Shown: one piece after another, positions 39,940 to 48,083 of the stretch
Position numbering within the stretch: the stretch's first letter is position 1
Layout: the number at the start of each line of letters is the position of its first letter
NCBI RefSeq assembly: GCF_010726085.1
Contig: NZ_AP022560.1
Coordinates: 6,161,780-6,225,779 of the forward strand
Length of the DNA stretch: 64,000 nt
DNA from: Mycolicibacterium moriokaense
Lineage (GTDB): Bacteria > Actinomycetota > Actinomycetes > Mycobacteriales > Mycobacteriaceae
Direction of reading: 5' to 3'
The notes under the pieces: generated by a model
What the model saw: only the letters and a program-made list of their open reading frames with translations
Told to the model about the DNA's origin: nothing
Databases searched by the model: none
Position numbers and translations under genes: made by a program

Positions 39940-40367
39940 TTTCCACACAGCTCCAGCGCAGCATCCCCGGCCGCCTCGGCGACCCACTTCTCGTGGGAGC
40001 CCTGGCGGCCGGTGCGTGTGCGGTGGTCTGGATCGGGGACCCGACCACGCCGGGCGGTTTCCTGCCCGTGTGCCCGACGAAAGCCCTTCTGGGCATTGAC
40101 TGCCCGGGGTGCGGCACACTTCGGATGATCTACTCGCTACTGCACTTCGACTTCCTGGCCGCGCTGCGGTTCAACGCACTCGCCGTCGTCGCAGTGGCAT
40201 TGCTGCTCGTCGCCTACGCCGTATGGGCGTACGGCCGCGTCGTCGGGCGAAAGATCTCGGGCTGGCAGCATCACCGCTGGGCGGCGACGGTGACGATGGT
40301 CGTGGTCACGCTGTGGTTCGTGGTGCGCAATCTGCCGTTCGAGCCGTTCACAGCGTTGCGCGTGTGA
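39939..40367 (+). CDS. DUF2752 membrane protein, probable ATT start
   Basis: About 142 residues if started at the ATT overlapping the previous stop (TGATT, where TGATG would be expected: ATT TCC ACA CAG). No ATG, GTG or TTG is in frame between the previous gene and the first span; a GTG at 39825 exists but would translate the neighbour out of frame. DUF2752 signature GIDCPGCGTLRMIYSLL lies between two spans, followed by two further spans. The Cys pair suggests a metal site. Function unknown; it commonly pairs with CD225-like genes. Confidence 0.72.
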   Translation: MSTQLQRSIPGRLGDPLLVGALAAGACAVVWIGDPTTPGGFLPVCPTKALLGIDCPGCGTLRMIYSLLHFDFLAALRFNALAVVAVALLLVAYAVWAYGRVVGRKISGWQHHRWAATVTMVVVTLWFVVRNLPFEPFTALRV

Positions 40368-40377
40368 CCACCGAAAT

Positions 40378-40734
40378 CTATTGATTCAGAGCATGATCGG
40401 TGCTTCGGATCGCTAGCGCAGTCGGAATCAGCCCGACCGTGGCGAGGTAGAGGTTGTCGGTTCCCCACACGCGGCCGAAACCGTCGGCCACCGAATTCCC
40501 GTCGTCGACCTCGCCCATGCGGCATGTACCCATCACGTGCGCGAACCCGAGATCCATCCACCGCGGCTCCACCCGTGCGCCGTCGGCGAGTTCGATTTGT
40601 GCGCATTTCGGAGCGGTGAGCGCTCCCGAACGCACACAAATCGCCTGGGCGGCCACCGCACAGATCGGACCACTGCCGACGACGACCACGTCCGGACGCA
40701 TCACCGAATTCGCTCCATGCGGTCCTCCCGGCAT
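40378..40734 (-). pseudogene. GMC oxidoreductase remnant with large internal deletion
   Basis: Only the two ends of a GMC-family flavoenzyme remain in one open frame of about 107-118 residues. The N-terminal FAD-binding strand is MRPDVVVVGSGPICAVAAQA. After about 35 residues it jumps to the C-terminal signature MGTCRMGEVDDGNSVADGFG and VWGTDNLYLATVGLIPTALA, which contains the conserved GTCRMG and the last FAD-contact region. Normal members are about 500 residues, so some 380 are missing. The fragment could not bind FAD or substrate properly. Confidence 0.75.
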
Positions 40735-40798
40735 CGCAGTTGGCGAAACCAGACGCCCCAGTCGTATAAGGGTGGCGAACGGACGCTCGTCGGGCAAT

Positions 40799-41578
40799 AT
40801 GTCAGTCGTGCCAGGACTATTGGAGAACAAGGTCGTCATCGTCGCCGGGCTCGGCGGCATCGGGAACGGTCTGGCACGTCGGTATTTCGACGAGGGTGCC
40901 CGGCTGGTCGTCGGCGACCTCGACAACGACACGGTGTCGCGCGTCGTCGCCGAGGTCGACCCGTCGGGACAGCGGTTGGTCGGCGTCTCGCTCGACGGCG
41001 CCGATGAAGAGTCGGTCAGCTCGATCGTCCGGCTGGCGGTCGACACGTTCGGGCGGCTCGACGGTATGCACGTCAACTTCACCAACGCCGCCGACGCGTA
41101 TCTGCCCGGTGGAGTCGTCGAGCTCCCGCTGGAGGCCTTCGACGAGGTGATGCGCGTGAACACGCGAGGCTTCGTGATCTGCGCCAAACACGCGATCCCG
41201 CCGATGATCGAGGCGGGCGGCGGCTCGATCGTGTTCACCGCTTCCATCGACGCCTACAACGGCGCCTCGACCCGCGTCTCCTACGCGATGAGCAAGGCGG
41301 CCGAACTCGCGTTGATGCGCCATATCGCCCGCCGCTACGGCCCGAAGGGCATCCGCGCCAATGCCATTGCCCCAGGCCTTATTTGGCACTACAAGTTCGA
41401 CGACCAGTGGATGCCCGAGGGCGTCGTCGAGCAGACGCGTGCCCGTCAGATGCTCAAGTCCCGCTTCGGGAATCCGAACGACGTCGCGGCATTGGGTGCG
41501 CTGCTGCTCTCCGACGACGGCAGCTTCATCACCGCGCAGACGATCAGCGTCGACGGTGGGGTGACGTTCCGGCCGTAG
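40799..41578 (+). CDS. Short-chain dehydrogenase/reductase
   Basis: Protein of 259 residues from ATG 40799; GTG 40808 is an alternative. Cofactor motif VAGLGGIGNGLARRYFDEGA replaces the usual TGxxxGIG but keeps the glycine spacing; the acidic GDLDND after strand 2 suggests NAD(H). The Asn of NNAG is replaced (NFTNAAD). The catalytic Ser-Tyr-Lys is present as TASIDAYN...VSYAMSKAAELALMR. The C-terminus SFITAQTISVDGGVTF is typical. It is transcribed toward the GntR-led operon but separated by a leftward gene; it may act on the alcohol intermediates of that pathway. Confidence 0.87.
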   Translation: MSVVPGLLENKVVIVAGLGGIGNGLARRYFDEGARLVVGDLDNDTVSRVVAEVDPSGQRLVGVSLDGADEESVSSIVRLAVDTFGRLDGMHVNFTNAADAYLPGGVVELPLEAFDEVMRVNTRGFVICAKHAIPPMIEAGGGSIVFTASIDAYNGASTRVSYAMSKAAELALMRHIARRYGPKGIRANAIAPGLIWHYKFDDQWMPEGVVEQTRARQMLKSRFGNPNDVAALGALLLSDDGSFITAQTISVDGGVTFRP

Positions 41579-41584
41579 TCCAGC

Positions 41585-42259
41585 TCAGCGGTAGTAGTTC
41601 TCGTTGCCGGTGGGGTAGCCACCGCCGGTCGTCGTGACGTGCACGTGGTCGTAGTGGCCGTAGCCGCCGGCTCGTTGACCCCCGTTGGGCGTGTAATAGA
41701 CACCGCGCCAGATGGCGTCCTGCAGGCTGAACCGCGCCGCATTGCGCAACACGTAGTCGACGATCTCGTTGCCGAGCGCGATGCCCTCGGCGCTACCGGG
41801 GTTGGGAATCATCACGTCGAGCGCCAGGCCGTTGGGATGCCAACGCAGCGCGTCCGGGCGAACACCGCCGATGCTGCGAATCTCGGGAAAGGCCTCGGTG
41901 ATGGCACGCGACGCCAGGATGGTCTTGACCTGAAGGCCGCGTTCGGGCGCGAGCCCGACTGGAAGTGTGCGATCGACGGTGCGGTACCGCGACGCCGCGA
42001 TGATGGTGTCGGGACTACCGGAGCTCAGCGAGACCTGGCCGACCAGCGGGGCAGGGAATTGCGCTATGGGCCCCGTAGCCACGATCGCCACGTCTCGCGG
42101 CGCGGCTTGTTCCGCTGGTCCGTCCGCCGCAATCTTGGCTGGCTGACCGTCTCCTCCTACCGCGAACCACAGGGCGGCGGGGCCGAGGATCGAAGCCAGC
42201 ACAAACGGCGACGTCCGTCGCGTTTTGGGTTTTGAGTGCCGACCCACGCAGAGCACCAT
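41585..42259 (-). CDS. Exported protein with zinc-peptidase-like C-terminal domain
   Basis: Protein of 224 residues from the ATG at 42259; a GTG at 42247 (VGRHSKPKTRR) is equally possible because many mycobacterial homologues begin GRHSK. A basic N-terminus, a hydrophobic signal or anchor (FVLASILGPAALWFAVGG), then a domain of about 140 residues ending WHPNGLALDVMIPN and GYGHYDHVHVTT. The H-x6-D and HxHV pattern resembles LAS/ARB_07466-like domains of cell-wall peptidases, so a wall-modifying role is possible. Located head to head with the GntR regulator gene. Confidence 0.68.
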   Translation of the reverse strand: MVLCVGRHSKPKTRRTSPFVLASILGPAALWFAVGGDGQPAKIAADGPAEQAAPRDVAIVATGPIAQFPAPLVGQVSLSSGSPDTIIAASRYRTVDRTLPVGLAPERGLQVKTILASRAITEAFPEIRSIGGVRPDALRWHPNGLALDVMIPNPGSAEGIALGNEIVDYVLRNAARFSLQDAIWRGVYYTPNGGQRAGGYGHYDHVHVTTTGGGYPTGNENYYR

Positions 42260-42399
42260 AACCGCAAATAGGTACAAACACAGCAACGAGCCGACCTGCG
42301 ACGATGTTTCCGCAGGTCACAGGACGAGATAATTTTGTTACCAGTCCGTTATCGGCGGCGAGCGGTCTGGCCGCGCGCGGATACGTAGACAATCGACTC

Positions 42400-43185
42400 G
42401 TGGCAGAGCCGACCATCCAGTTTCGCCGCCTCGCCGAACAGATCGCCGACGAGCTTCGGCGCCGGATTCTTCGCGGTGAGCTGGCCGACGGCAGCATCCT
42501 GCCCAAGGAGGACGAGCTGCTGCTCGAGTTCCCGGTGAGCAAGCCGTCGCTGCGCGAGGCGATGCGCATCCTTGAGGCGGAGGGACTGCTCCGCGTCCGC
42601 CGCGGCAAGCTCGGCGGGGCCGTGGTGCGCAGGCCCAACGCCGCCAACGTCGCCTACACGGTCGGGCTGGTGCTGGGGTCGCAGGAGGTGGGCCTCTCCG
42701 ACGTCGGCAACGCCCTGCTCCAGGTCGAGCCCGCGTGCGCCGGTTTGTGCGCCCAGCGCGCCGACCGCAAGCGCGCTGTGGTTCCGCAGCTGCGACGGCT
42801 GCACGCCGAGGCCGTCGAGGCGGTCGGGGACCTGCTGCTGGTGACCTCGGCGAGCAGGCGGTTCCACGAGTCCCTGGTCTCCCTCTGCGGGAACCAGACC
42901 ATGATCATCCTGGCCGGGGCGCTCGAGATGCTGTGGTCGGCGCACGAGACCAGCTGGTCGAGCCGGGTGACGGACGGCAGCATCGTTCCGCTCGAGGAGC
43001 GGGTCGCCGTGCTCGAGGACCACCTGCAGGTGATCGACGCGATCGACGAAGGGGATGCGCGGCGGGCGTACGACCTGGCGGCCGCGCATCTCGTCGACGC
43101 CCAGCACTATCCCGGGTCGTCGGGCGTCGTCGACCCCGCCTCGCTGCGCAACTGGGCGCACAGCCCGCCGGAAACCGATCGTTGA
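42400..43185 (+). CDS. GntR/FCD-family transcriptional regulator
   Basis: Protein of 261 residues from the GTG at 42400 (VAEPTIQFRRLAEQIADEL); the open frame above it is unconserved. Winged helix LRRRILRGELADGSILPKED, VSKPSLREAMRILEAEGLLR. The C-terminal FCD helical domain contains the metal and ligand histidines (FHESLVSLCGN, LEDHLQVIDAIDEGDARRAY, DAQHYPG). FadR-type regulators of this kind sense organic acids or acyl-CoAs. It is 30 bases upstream of the acyl-CoA ligase and probably controls it. Confidence 0.88.
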   Translation: MAEPTIQFRRLAEQIADELRRRILRGELADGSILPKEDELLLEFPVSKPSLREAMRILEAEGLLRVRRGKLGGAVVRRPNAANVAYTVGLVLGSQEVGLSDVGNALLQVEPACAGLCAQRADRKRAVVPQLRRLHAEAVEAVGDLLLVTSASRRFHESLVSLCGNQTMIILAGALEMLWSAHETSWSSRVTDGSIVPLEERVAVLEDHLQVIDAIDEGDARRAYDLAAAHLVDAQHYPGSSGVVDPASLRNWAHSPPETDR

Positions 43186-43215
43186 CCGCGATCCTCATTT
43201 TCATATGATTTGGTG

Positions 43216-44796
43216 ATGGACGACGCCGGGGTCGCCGTGACGAGCGCCGAAGCGGCGCAATACCGCGCCGCGGGCTGGTGGTCCGACGTCACGCTGTCCG
43301 ACTGCGTGCACCGCAATGCGGTATCGACCCCGGACAAGCCGGCCTACATCGACTTCACCCTTGACTCGGCCGACCATCAGCTGCGCTGGGCCGAATTCGA
43401 CCGCGCCGCCACCAATCTGGCGTGCGATCTGCGCGGCCTCGGTGTCCAACGGGGAGATCGGGTCGCGCTGTGGCACAAGGACAGCGCGGCCATTCACGTC
43501 GCGCTGGTGGCCATCGAGCGATGTGGCGCCGCCGCCGTGGGTCTGGGCGCCCGTGCCGGCGTGCGCGAGGTCGAGCAGATCCTGCGCGCGACCCAGCCCG
43601 CCCTGCTGGTCACCGACCCCGAACGCCACGGACAGGCGGCGGAGGCCTCCGGCGCCTCGCTTCCGGTGGCGGTGCTGGGCACCGAACTCACCGTCGACAC
43701 GGGGCCACGGCATTCGGACATCGGCCTGTCGCCGACCGGGTCCGACGACGTGTTTCTCGTCAACTCCACGTCGGGCACCACGGGTACGCCGAAATGTGTT
43801 GTGCACACCCAGAATCGGTGGCATTACTTCCACCTCAAGGCGGTCGCCAACGGGAAGCTCACGACGGACGACGTCTTTCTGCCCGTCATACCGACGCCCT
43901 TCGGCTTCGGGATCTGGACCTCGCACACCACCCCCATCCACCTCGGTGCGACCACCGTGCGCATCGCGCGTTTCGATCCGGCCGCGACGTGCGCGGCAAT
44001 CGAACGGCACCGTGCGACGGTGTTGTGTTGCGTCAGTACACAATTGGCGATGATCCTCGCGGACCCGGCATCGCGTGACCACGACCTGAGCAGCCTGCGG
44101 GTCGTGTTCACCGGCGGTGAGCCGCTGCCCTACACGCAGGCGGCCCGCTTCGAGGAACTGACCGGCGTCACCATCCTGCAGTTCTACGGTTCCAACGAGA
44201 CCGGCATGTTGAGCGCCACCACTCTCGAGGACTCCCTGGAACGCAGGCTGCGCACCGCGGGGCGGATCGTGCCCGAGATGCAGGTCCGGTTGTTCGACGG
44301 TGACCGCGACGTCACCGACTCCGGACGCGGCCAGCCCGCGTGTCGAGGGCCTGCGCTGTCGCTCGGCTATCTCGGTGGCACCGACCATGACAAGCTGTTC
44401 ACCAAGGACGGCTGGATGCGGATGGGCGACATCTGCGAGCTGGACGAGGACGGCTATCTGACGCTGACCGGCAGGACATCGGACTTCATCCTGCGCGGCG
44501 GGAAGAACATCAGCGCGGTGCAGGTCGAGGAAGCCGTGGCGACACATCCCGCAGTTGCCGTGGCCGCGGCGGTGGCGATGCCCGACCCCGTCTTCGGTGA
44601 GCGGGTCTGCGTTTACGTCGAACTCCGACAGGGCGGCACACTCGATCTGCCGATGCTCGTCGACCATCTACTGGCTCAGGGTGTTTCCAAGGAATTGCTG
44701 CCGGAGCGGCTCGAAGTGCTCGACGAACTACCGCGCTCATCCGGCGGCAAAGTCGCCAAAGGTCAACTTCGCGAACGGATTCGGGAGGGATCATGA
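43216..44796 (+). CDS. Acyl-CoA synthetase / AMP-dependent ligase
   Basis: Protein of 526 residues from ATG 43216. ANL superfamily: P-loop NSTSGTTGTPKCVVHT, acceptor/adenine motif FYGSNETGML, hinge MGDICELDEDGYLTLTGRTS, then DFILRGGKNISAVQVEE, and the catalytic C-terminal Lys in RSSGGKVAKGQL. It activates a carboxylic acid to its CoA thioester; closest in layout to cyclohexanecarboxylate or benzoate/fatty-acid ligases, substrate unknown. A TATGAT hexamer at 43204 close to the start suggests a short leader. The stop overlaps the next gene start (ATGA). Confidence 0.9.
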   Translation: MDDAGVAVTSAEAAQYRAAGWWSDVTLSDCVHRNAVSTPDKPAYIDFTLDSADHQLRWAEFDRAATNLACDLRGLGVQRGDRVALWHKDSAAIHVALVAIERCGAAAVGLGARAGVREVEQILRATQPALLVTDPERHGQAAEASGASLPVAVLGTELTVDTGPRHSDIGLSPTGSDDVFLVNSTSGTTGTPKCVVHTQNRWHYFHLKAVANGKLTTDDVFLPVIPTPFGFGIWTSHTTPIHLGATTVRIARFDPAATCAAIERHRATVLCCVSTQLAMILADPASRDHDLSSLRVVFTGGEPLPYTQAARFEELTGVTILQFYGSNETGMLSATTLEDSLERRLRTAGRIVPEMQVRLFDGDRDVTDSGRGQPACRGPALSLGYLGGTDHDKLFTKDGWMRMGDICELDEDGYLTLTGRTSDFILRGGKNISAVQVEEAVATHPAVAVAAAVAMPDPVFGERVCVYVELRQGGTLDLPMLVDHLLAQGVSKELLPERLEVLDELPRSSGGKVAKGQLRERIREGS

Positions 44797-45566
44797 CCAC
44801 AGAAGAGGCGCGACGAGGCGGTCTGGACGTGTGGGCGCCGTCGAAGACGCCGCCAATCGGTGCCGACCTCACCGACGAGCAACTGATGGCGATCGCGTTC
44901 CGTCACCTCGCCGACATCGGCTTCTCGGAGAACATGGCCGGACACATCACCTGGCAGCCCGACGGGCAGTCCGACATGTTCGTCAACCCGTGGGGGCTGT
45001 GGTGGCAGGAGTTGACCGCATCCGACATCTGCGTGGTCGACGAGGACGCCCACGTGGTCCGCGGCCGCTGGGACGTCACACCCGCGATTCACCTGCACAC
45101 CGAACTGCACCGCATCCGGCCCGACGCACGCGTGGTCATCCACAACCATCCCTACTACGTCAGCCTCGTCGCGGCGCTCGCCGCACTGCCCGAGCTCGTC
45201 CATCAGACCGGATCGCTGTTCCTCGACGACATGTATCTTGTCGAGAACTACGACGGTGAGATCGATGCACCTTGGCGCGCACGAGAACTGGCGCAACAGA
45301 TCGGGTCAGCCAACCTCATCGTCCTCGCGAATCACGGCGTCATCGCCACCGGACGCAACCTGGCCGAGGCCGTCTATCGGGCGGTGTCGATCGAACGGGT
45401 CTGTCGGCTCGCCTACGACGTGATGCTGACCGGACGGACGCCGTCGAAGATGAGCCGCGGCGACATGGTCGGCATGCAGCAGTCGCTGATCGAACGCGCC
45501 GCCGACGTGTACTGGGCCGGCGCCGCCCGCATGACCATCAAGGCACACCCCGACGTCCTGAGCTAG
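44793..45566 (+). CDS. Class II aldolase/adducin-family protein
   Basis: Protein of 257 residues. ATG 44793 follows GGGAGGG and overlaps the ligase stop. The zinc site is IHLHTELHRIRPDARVVIHN with HP (two His pairs) and ANHGVIATG carries the third ligand. The catalytic Glu seems replaced or shifted near FSENMAGHITWQ. The subgroup acts on sugar phosphates or as a decarboxylase/aldolase on modified sugars and aromatic precursors. Probably one step in the same catabolic pathway as the neighbours. Confidence 0.85.
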   Translation: MTTEEARRGGLDVWAPSKTPPIGADLTDEQLMAIAFRHLADIGFSENMAGHITWQPDGQSDMFVNPWGLWWQELTASDICVVDEDAHVVRGRWDVTPAIHLHTELHRIRPDARVVIHNHPYYVSLVAALAALPELVHQTGSLFLDDMYLVENYDGEIDAPWRARELAQQIGSANLIVLANHGVIATGRNLAEAVYRAVSIERVCRLAYDVMLTGRTPSKMSRGDMVGMQQSLIERAADVYWAGAARMTIKAHPDVLS

Positions 45567-45600
45567 TGGCCCACCCGACAACGAGAATCGAGGATTGCCA

Positions 45601-46869
45601 ATGACTTCCATCGATGACATGGCGGCGAATCTCAACTTCACCACGGCGAAGACGGGCGCCGACCGCACCGTGACGTTCCTACCCGAACCCGAACGCGCCG
45701 AACGCAGATACACCGTGATCTCGGTCGACGATCACATCGTCGAACCGCCGGACACCTTCGAAGGCCGTGTGCCCGCCAAGTTCGCCGACCGTGCGCCCCG
45801 GGTGGTCGATACCGATGACGGCGGCCAGACCTGGATGTACGACGGCCATTCGCTGCCCAACGTCGGCTTCAACGCCGTCGTCGGCCGGCCCGTGTCCGAG
45901 TACGGGTTCGAACCCGCCCGTTTCGACGAAATGCGCCGCGGCGCATGGGATATCCATGAACGCGTCAGGGACATGGATCTCAACGGCGTATACGCCTCGC
46001 TGAACTTCCCGTCATTTTTGCCCGGCTTCGCCGGCCAGCGCCTCCAGCAGGTGACCAACGACCGCGACCTGGCGATGGCCTCGGTTCGGGCGTGGAACGA
46101 CTGGCATATCGAGGCGTGGGCGGGTGCCTACCCCGACCGGATCATCCCGTGCCAACTGCCGTGGCTGCTGGATCCCGAGGTGGGCGCGAAGATGATCTAC
46201 GAGAACGCCGAGCGCGGCTTCCACGCCGTGTCGTTCTCCGAGAACCCGGCGATGCTCGGGCTCCCCACGATCCACTCCGGCTACTGGGAGCCGTTCGTGG
46301 CCGCCTGCGCGGACACCGGCACCGTGGTGAACCTGCACATCGGCTCGTCGGGTACGTCACCGTCCACCACGGCGGACGCCCCGCCCGACGTGCAGGGTGT
46401 GCTGTTCTTCGCTTATGCCATCTCCGCGGCCGTCGACTGGCTCTACACCGGGGTGTGCACCCGGCACCCAGACCTCAAGATCTGCCTCTCCGAGGGTGGT
46501 ATCGGGTGGGTGGCGGGCCTGCTCGACCGCCTCGACCACATGCTCAGCTACCACGAGATGTACGGGACGTGGAAGGCTCTCGGTGAAAAGCTCACGCCCG
46601 CCGAGGTTTTCAAGCGGAACTTCTGGTTCTGCGCGGTGGAGGATCAGTCGTCGTTCATCCAGCACGAGCGGATCGGCGCGGACAACATCCTGCTCGAGGC
46701 CGATTACCCGCACTGTGACTCCACCTGGCCGCACACTCAGCAGACGATCCACGAGCAGATCAGCGGACTTCCCGACGATGTCATCAGGAAAGTGACGTGG
46801 GAGAACGCGGCGCGGCTCTATCAGCATCCGGTGCCCGTCGCCGTCCAGGAGGATCCCAACGCCTACTGA
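45601..46869 (+). CDS. Amidohydrolase-2 family (ACMSD-like) metal-dependent hydrolase
   Basis: Protein of 422 residues from ATG 45601, with GAGGA 7 bases upstream. TIM-barrel amidohydrolase: VISVDDHIVEPPDTFEGRVP (first metal ligands, with DxH), NLHIGSSGTSPS (His on strand 5), LEADYPHCDSTWPHT (catalytic Asp). This branch includes decarboxylases such as gamma-resorcylate decarboxylase and many mycobacterial paralogues linked to steroid or aromatic degradation. Last gene of the GntR-led operon. Confidence 0.87.
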   Translation: MTSIDDMAANLNFTTAKTGADRTVTFLPEPERAERRYTVISVDDHIVEPPDTFEGRVPAKFADRAPRVVDTDDGGQTWMYDGHSLPNVGFNAVVGRPVSEYGFEPARFDEMRRGAWDIHERVRDMDLNGVYASLNFPSFLPGFAGQRLQQVTNDRDLAMASVRAWNDWHIEAWAGAYPDRIIPCQLPWLLDPEVGAKMIYENAERGFHAVSFSENPAMLGLPTIHSGYWEPFVAACADTGTVVNLHIGSSGTSPSTTADAPPDVQGVLFFAYAISAAVDWLYTGVCTRHPDLKICLSEGGIGWVAGLLDRLDHMLSYHEMYGTWKALGEKLTPAEVFKRNFWFCAVEDQSSFIQHERIGADNILLEADYPHCDSTWPHTQQTIHEQISGLPDDVIRKVTWENAARLYQHPVPVAVQEDPNAY

Positions 46870-46931
46870 CCGCCTAGCGGTACCCTCACTACCGAGTCAG
46901 TGCCAGATCGGGGCCCAGATCGGGGGTAGCC

Positions 46932-48077
46932 ATGGACCGCGTGCTCGGCGTCTCGATGACGTCCCAAGCCGTGCGGTGGGTGCTCGTCGAGGGCACCACA
47001 GGTGAGGGCGCCACCATCGAACGCGGCACCTTCGACGTGGCCCAGGCAGGCGACCAGGACGAACTCCTCAATGCGCTGTTTACCGACGAGCCCGACTCGC
47101 GGTTGCACGCCATCGGGCTGACCTGGACCAACGAGGCGGAGGGCGCGGCGTCTGAGCTGCTGGAGGCCCTCACCGCACGTCACTACGACAACGTGATCGC
47201 GGTCTCCGAACTCGAGGCGGGCGACGTCCTGGCGTCAGGCATCGCAGGCATCGCGGACTACCAGGACATCGCCGTCTGCATCGTCGAACCCGACTGCGCG
47301 GTCGTCGCCACCGTCGACTCCACCGGATCCAGCGTCGACCGCCTGAGCCGGCCCTCCGACGGTTCCGACGTGGTGGAGCTGCCCAGTTCGGTGATGGCGA
47401 TGCTGGAGCTCGACGACTGGCGTCCCGATGCGATCTTCGTCGTCGGTTCCGCCGACGACCTCGACCTGATCACGACCACCCTCGAAGGGGTGACCGACGC
47501 CCCCGTCTTCTCGGCCGCCGAGGCCGAGCTGGCGCTGGCCCGAGGTGCGGCACTGGCCTCCGCTCGCGCGGTGACGGGCCTGGAGACCTCCGGAGCTCAC
47601 CTGCCGTCGCGAGTCCGGGCGTTGACGGCGGTGGTCGCCGCCGCCGCGGTGACGCTGGTCGTGTCGCTGGCGGCCGCGCTGAGCCAAATCCTCACCCCCG
47701 ACCAGGTCACCGCGCAGCCGCAGGCCGCCGACGCCGATCCGACGGCCGAGGCTCCGCCACCGAGTACGCAGGCCGCGACGAAGGCGTCGAAGCTGACGGC
47801 GTCGCTGCAGGCGGCCCGGCCGGTCGTGGCACAGACCATCGCGGTGGCCATTCCCGCGGCGCCGGAGCCGCCAGCGGCCCCCGCCTACGAGCCGCCTGCC
47901 TTCGAACCCCCCGCATATGCGCCGCCCGCCCCGCCCGCACCGGTCTACGTACCGCCCGCGCCACCGCCGGCGTACGTACCACCTGTGGCTCCCAAGCCGC
48001 GGCTGCGCGATCGGATCATCGAACGCATTCCGATCATCAACCGGTTCCACGAACCGCAGTACCAGTACCCCAACTAG
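46932..48077 (+). CDS. DUF7159-type protein, second copy
   Basis: Protein of 381 residues; ATG 46932 has a GGGGG run 6-7 bases upstream. Head MDRVLGVSMTSQAVRWVLVE, VCIVEPDCAVVATVDSTG and IFVVGSADDLD, ending LARGAALASARAV, matches the 19139-20785 protein. One span (about 230-252), then a shorter Pro/Ala-rich tail with repeated (Y/F)xPPA units (YEPPAFEPPAYAPPAPPAP) and a basic C-terminus. Convergent with the Hsp70-like paralogue, 6 bases apart. Resembles Rv0311 in position. Function unknown. Confidence 0.78.
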   Translation: MDRVLGVSMTSQAVRWVLVEGTTGEGATIERGTFDVAQAGDQDELLNALFTDEPDSRLHAIGLTWTNEAEGAASELLEALTARHYDNVIAVSELEAGDVLASGIAGIADYQDIAVCIVEPDCAVVATVDSTGSSVDRLSRPSDGSDVVELPSSVMAMLELDDWRPDAIFVVGSADDLDLITTTLEGVTDAPVFSAAEAELALARGAALASARAVTGLETSGAHLPSRVRALTAVVAAAAVTLVVSLAAALSQILTPDQVTAQPQAADADPTAEAPPPSTQAATKASKLTASLQAARPVVAQTIAVAIPAAPEPPAAPAYEPPAFEPPAYAPPAPPAPVYVPPAPPPAYVPPVAPKPRLRDRIIERIPIINRFHEPQYQYPN

Positions 48078-48083
48078 TCCGGC

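Noticed and set aside
42304..42399. Upstream extension of the GntR regulator
   Set aside because: No similarity to the family and it covers the divergent promoter with the exported protein gene.
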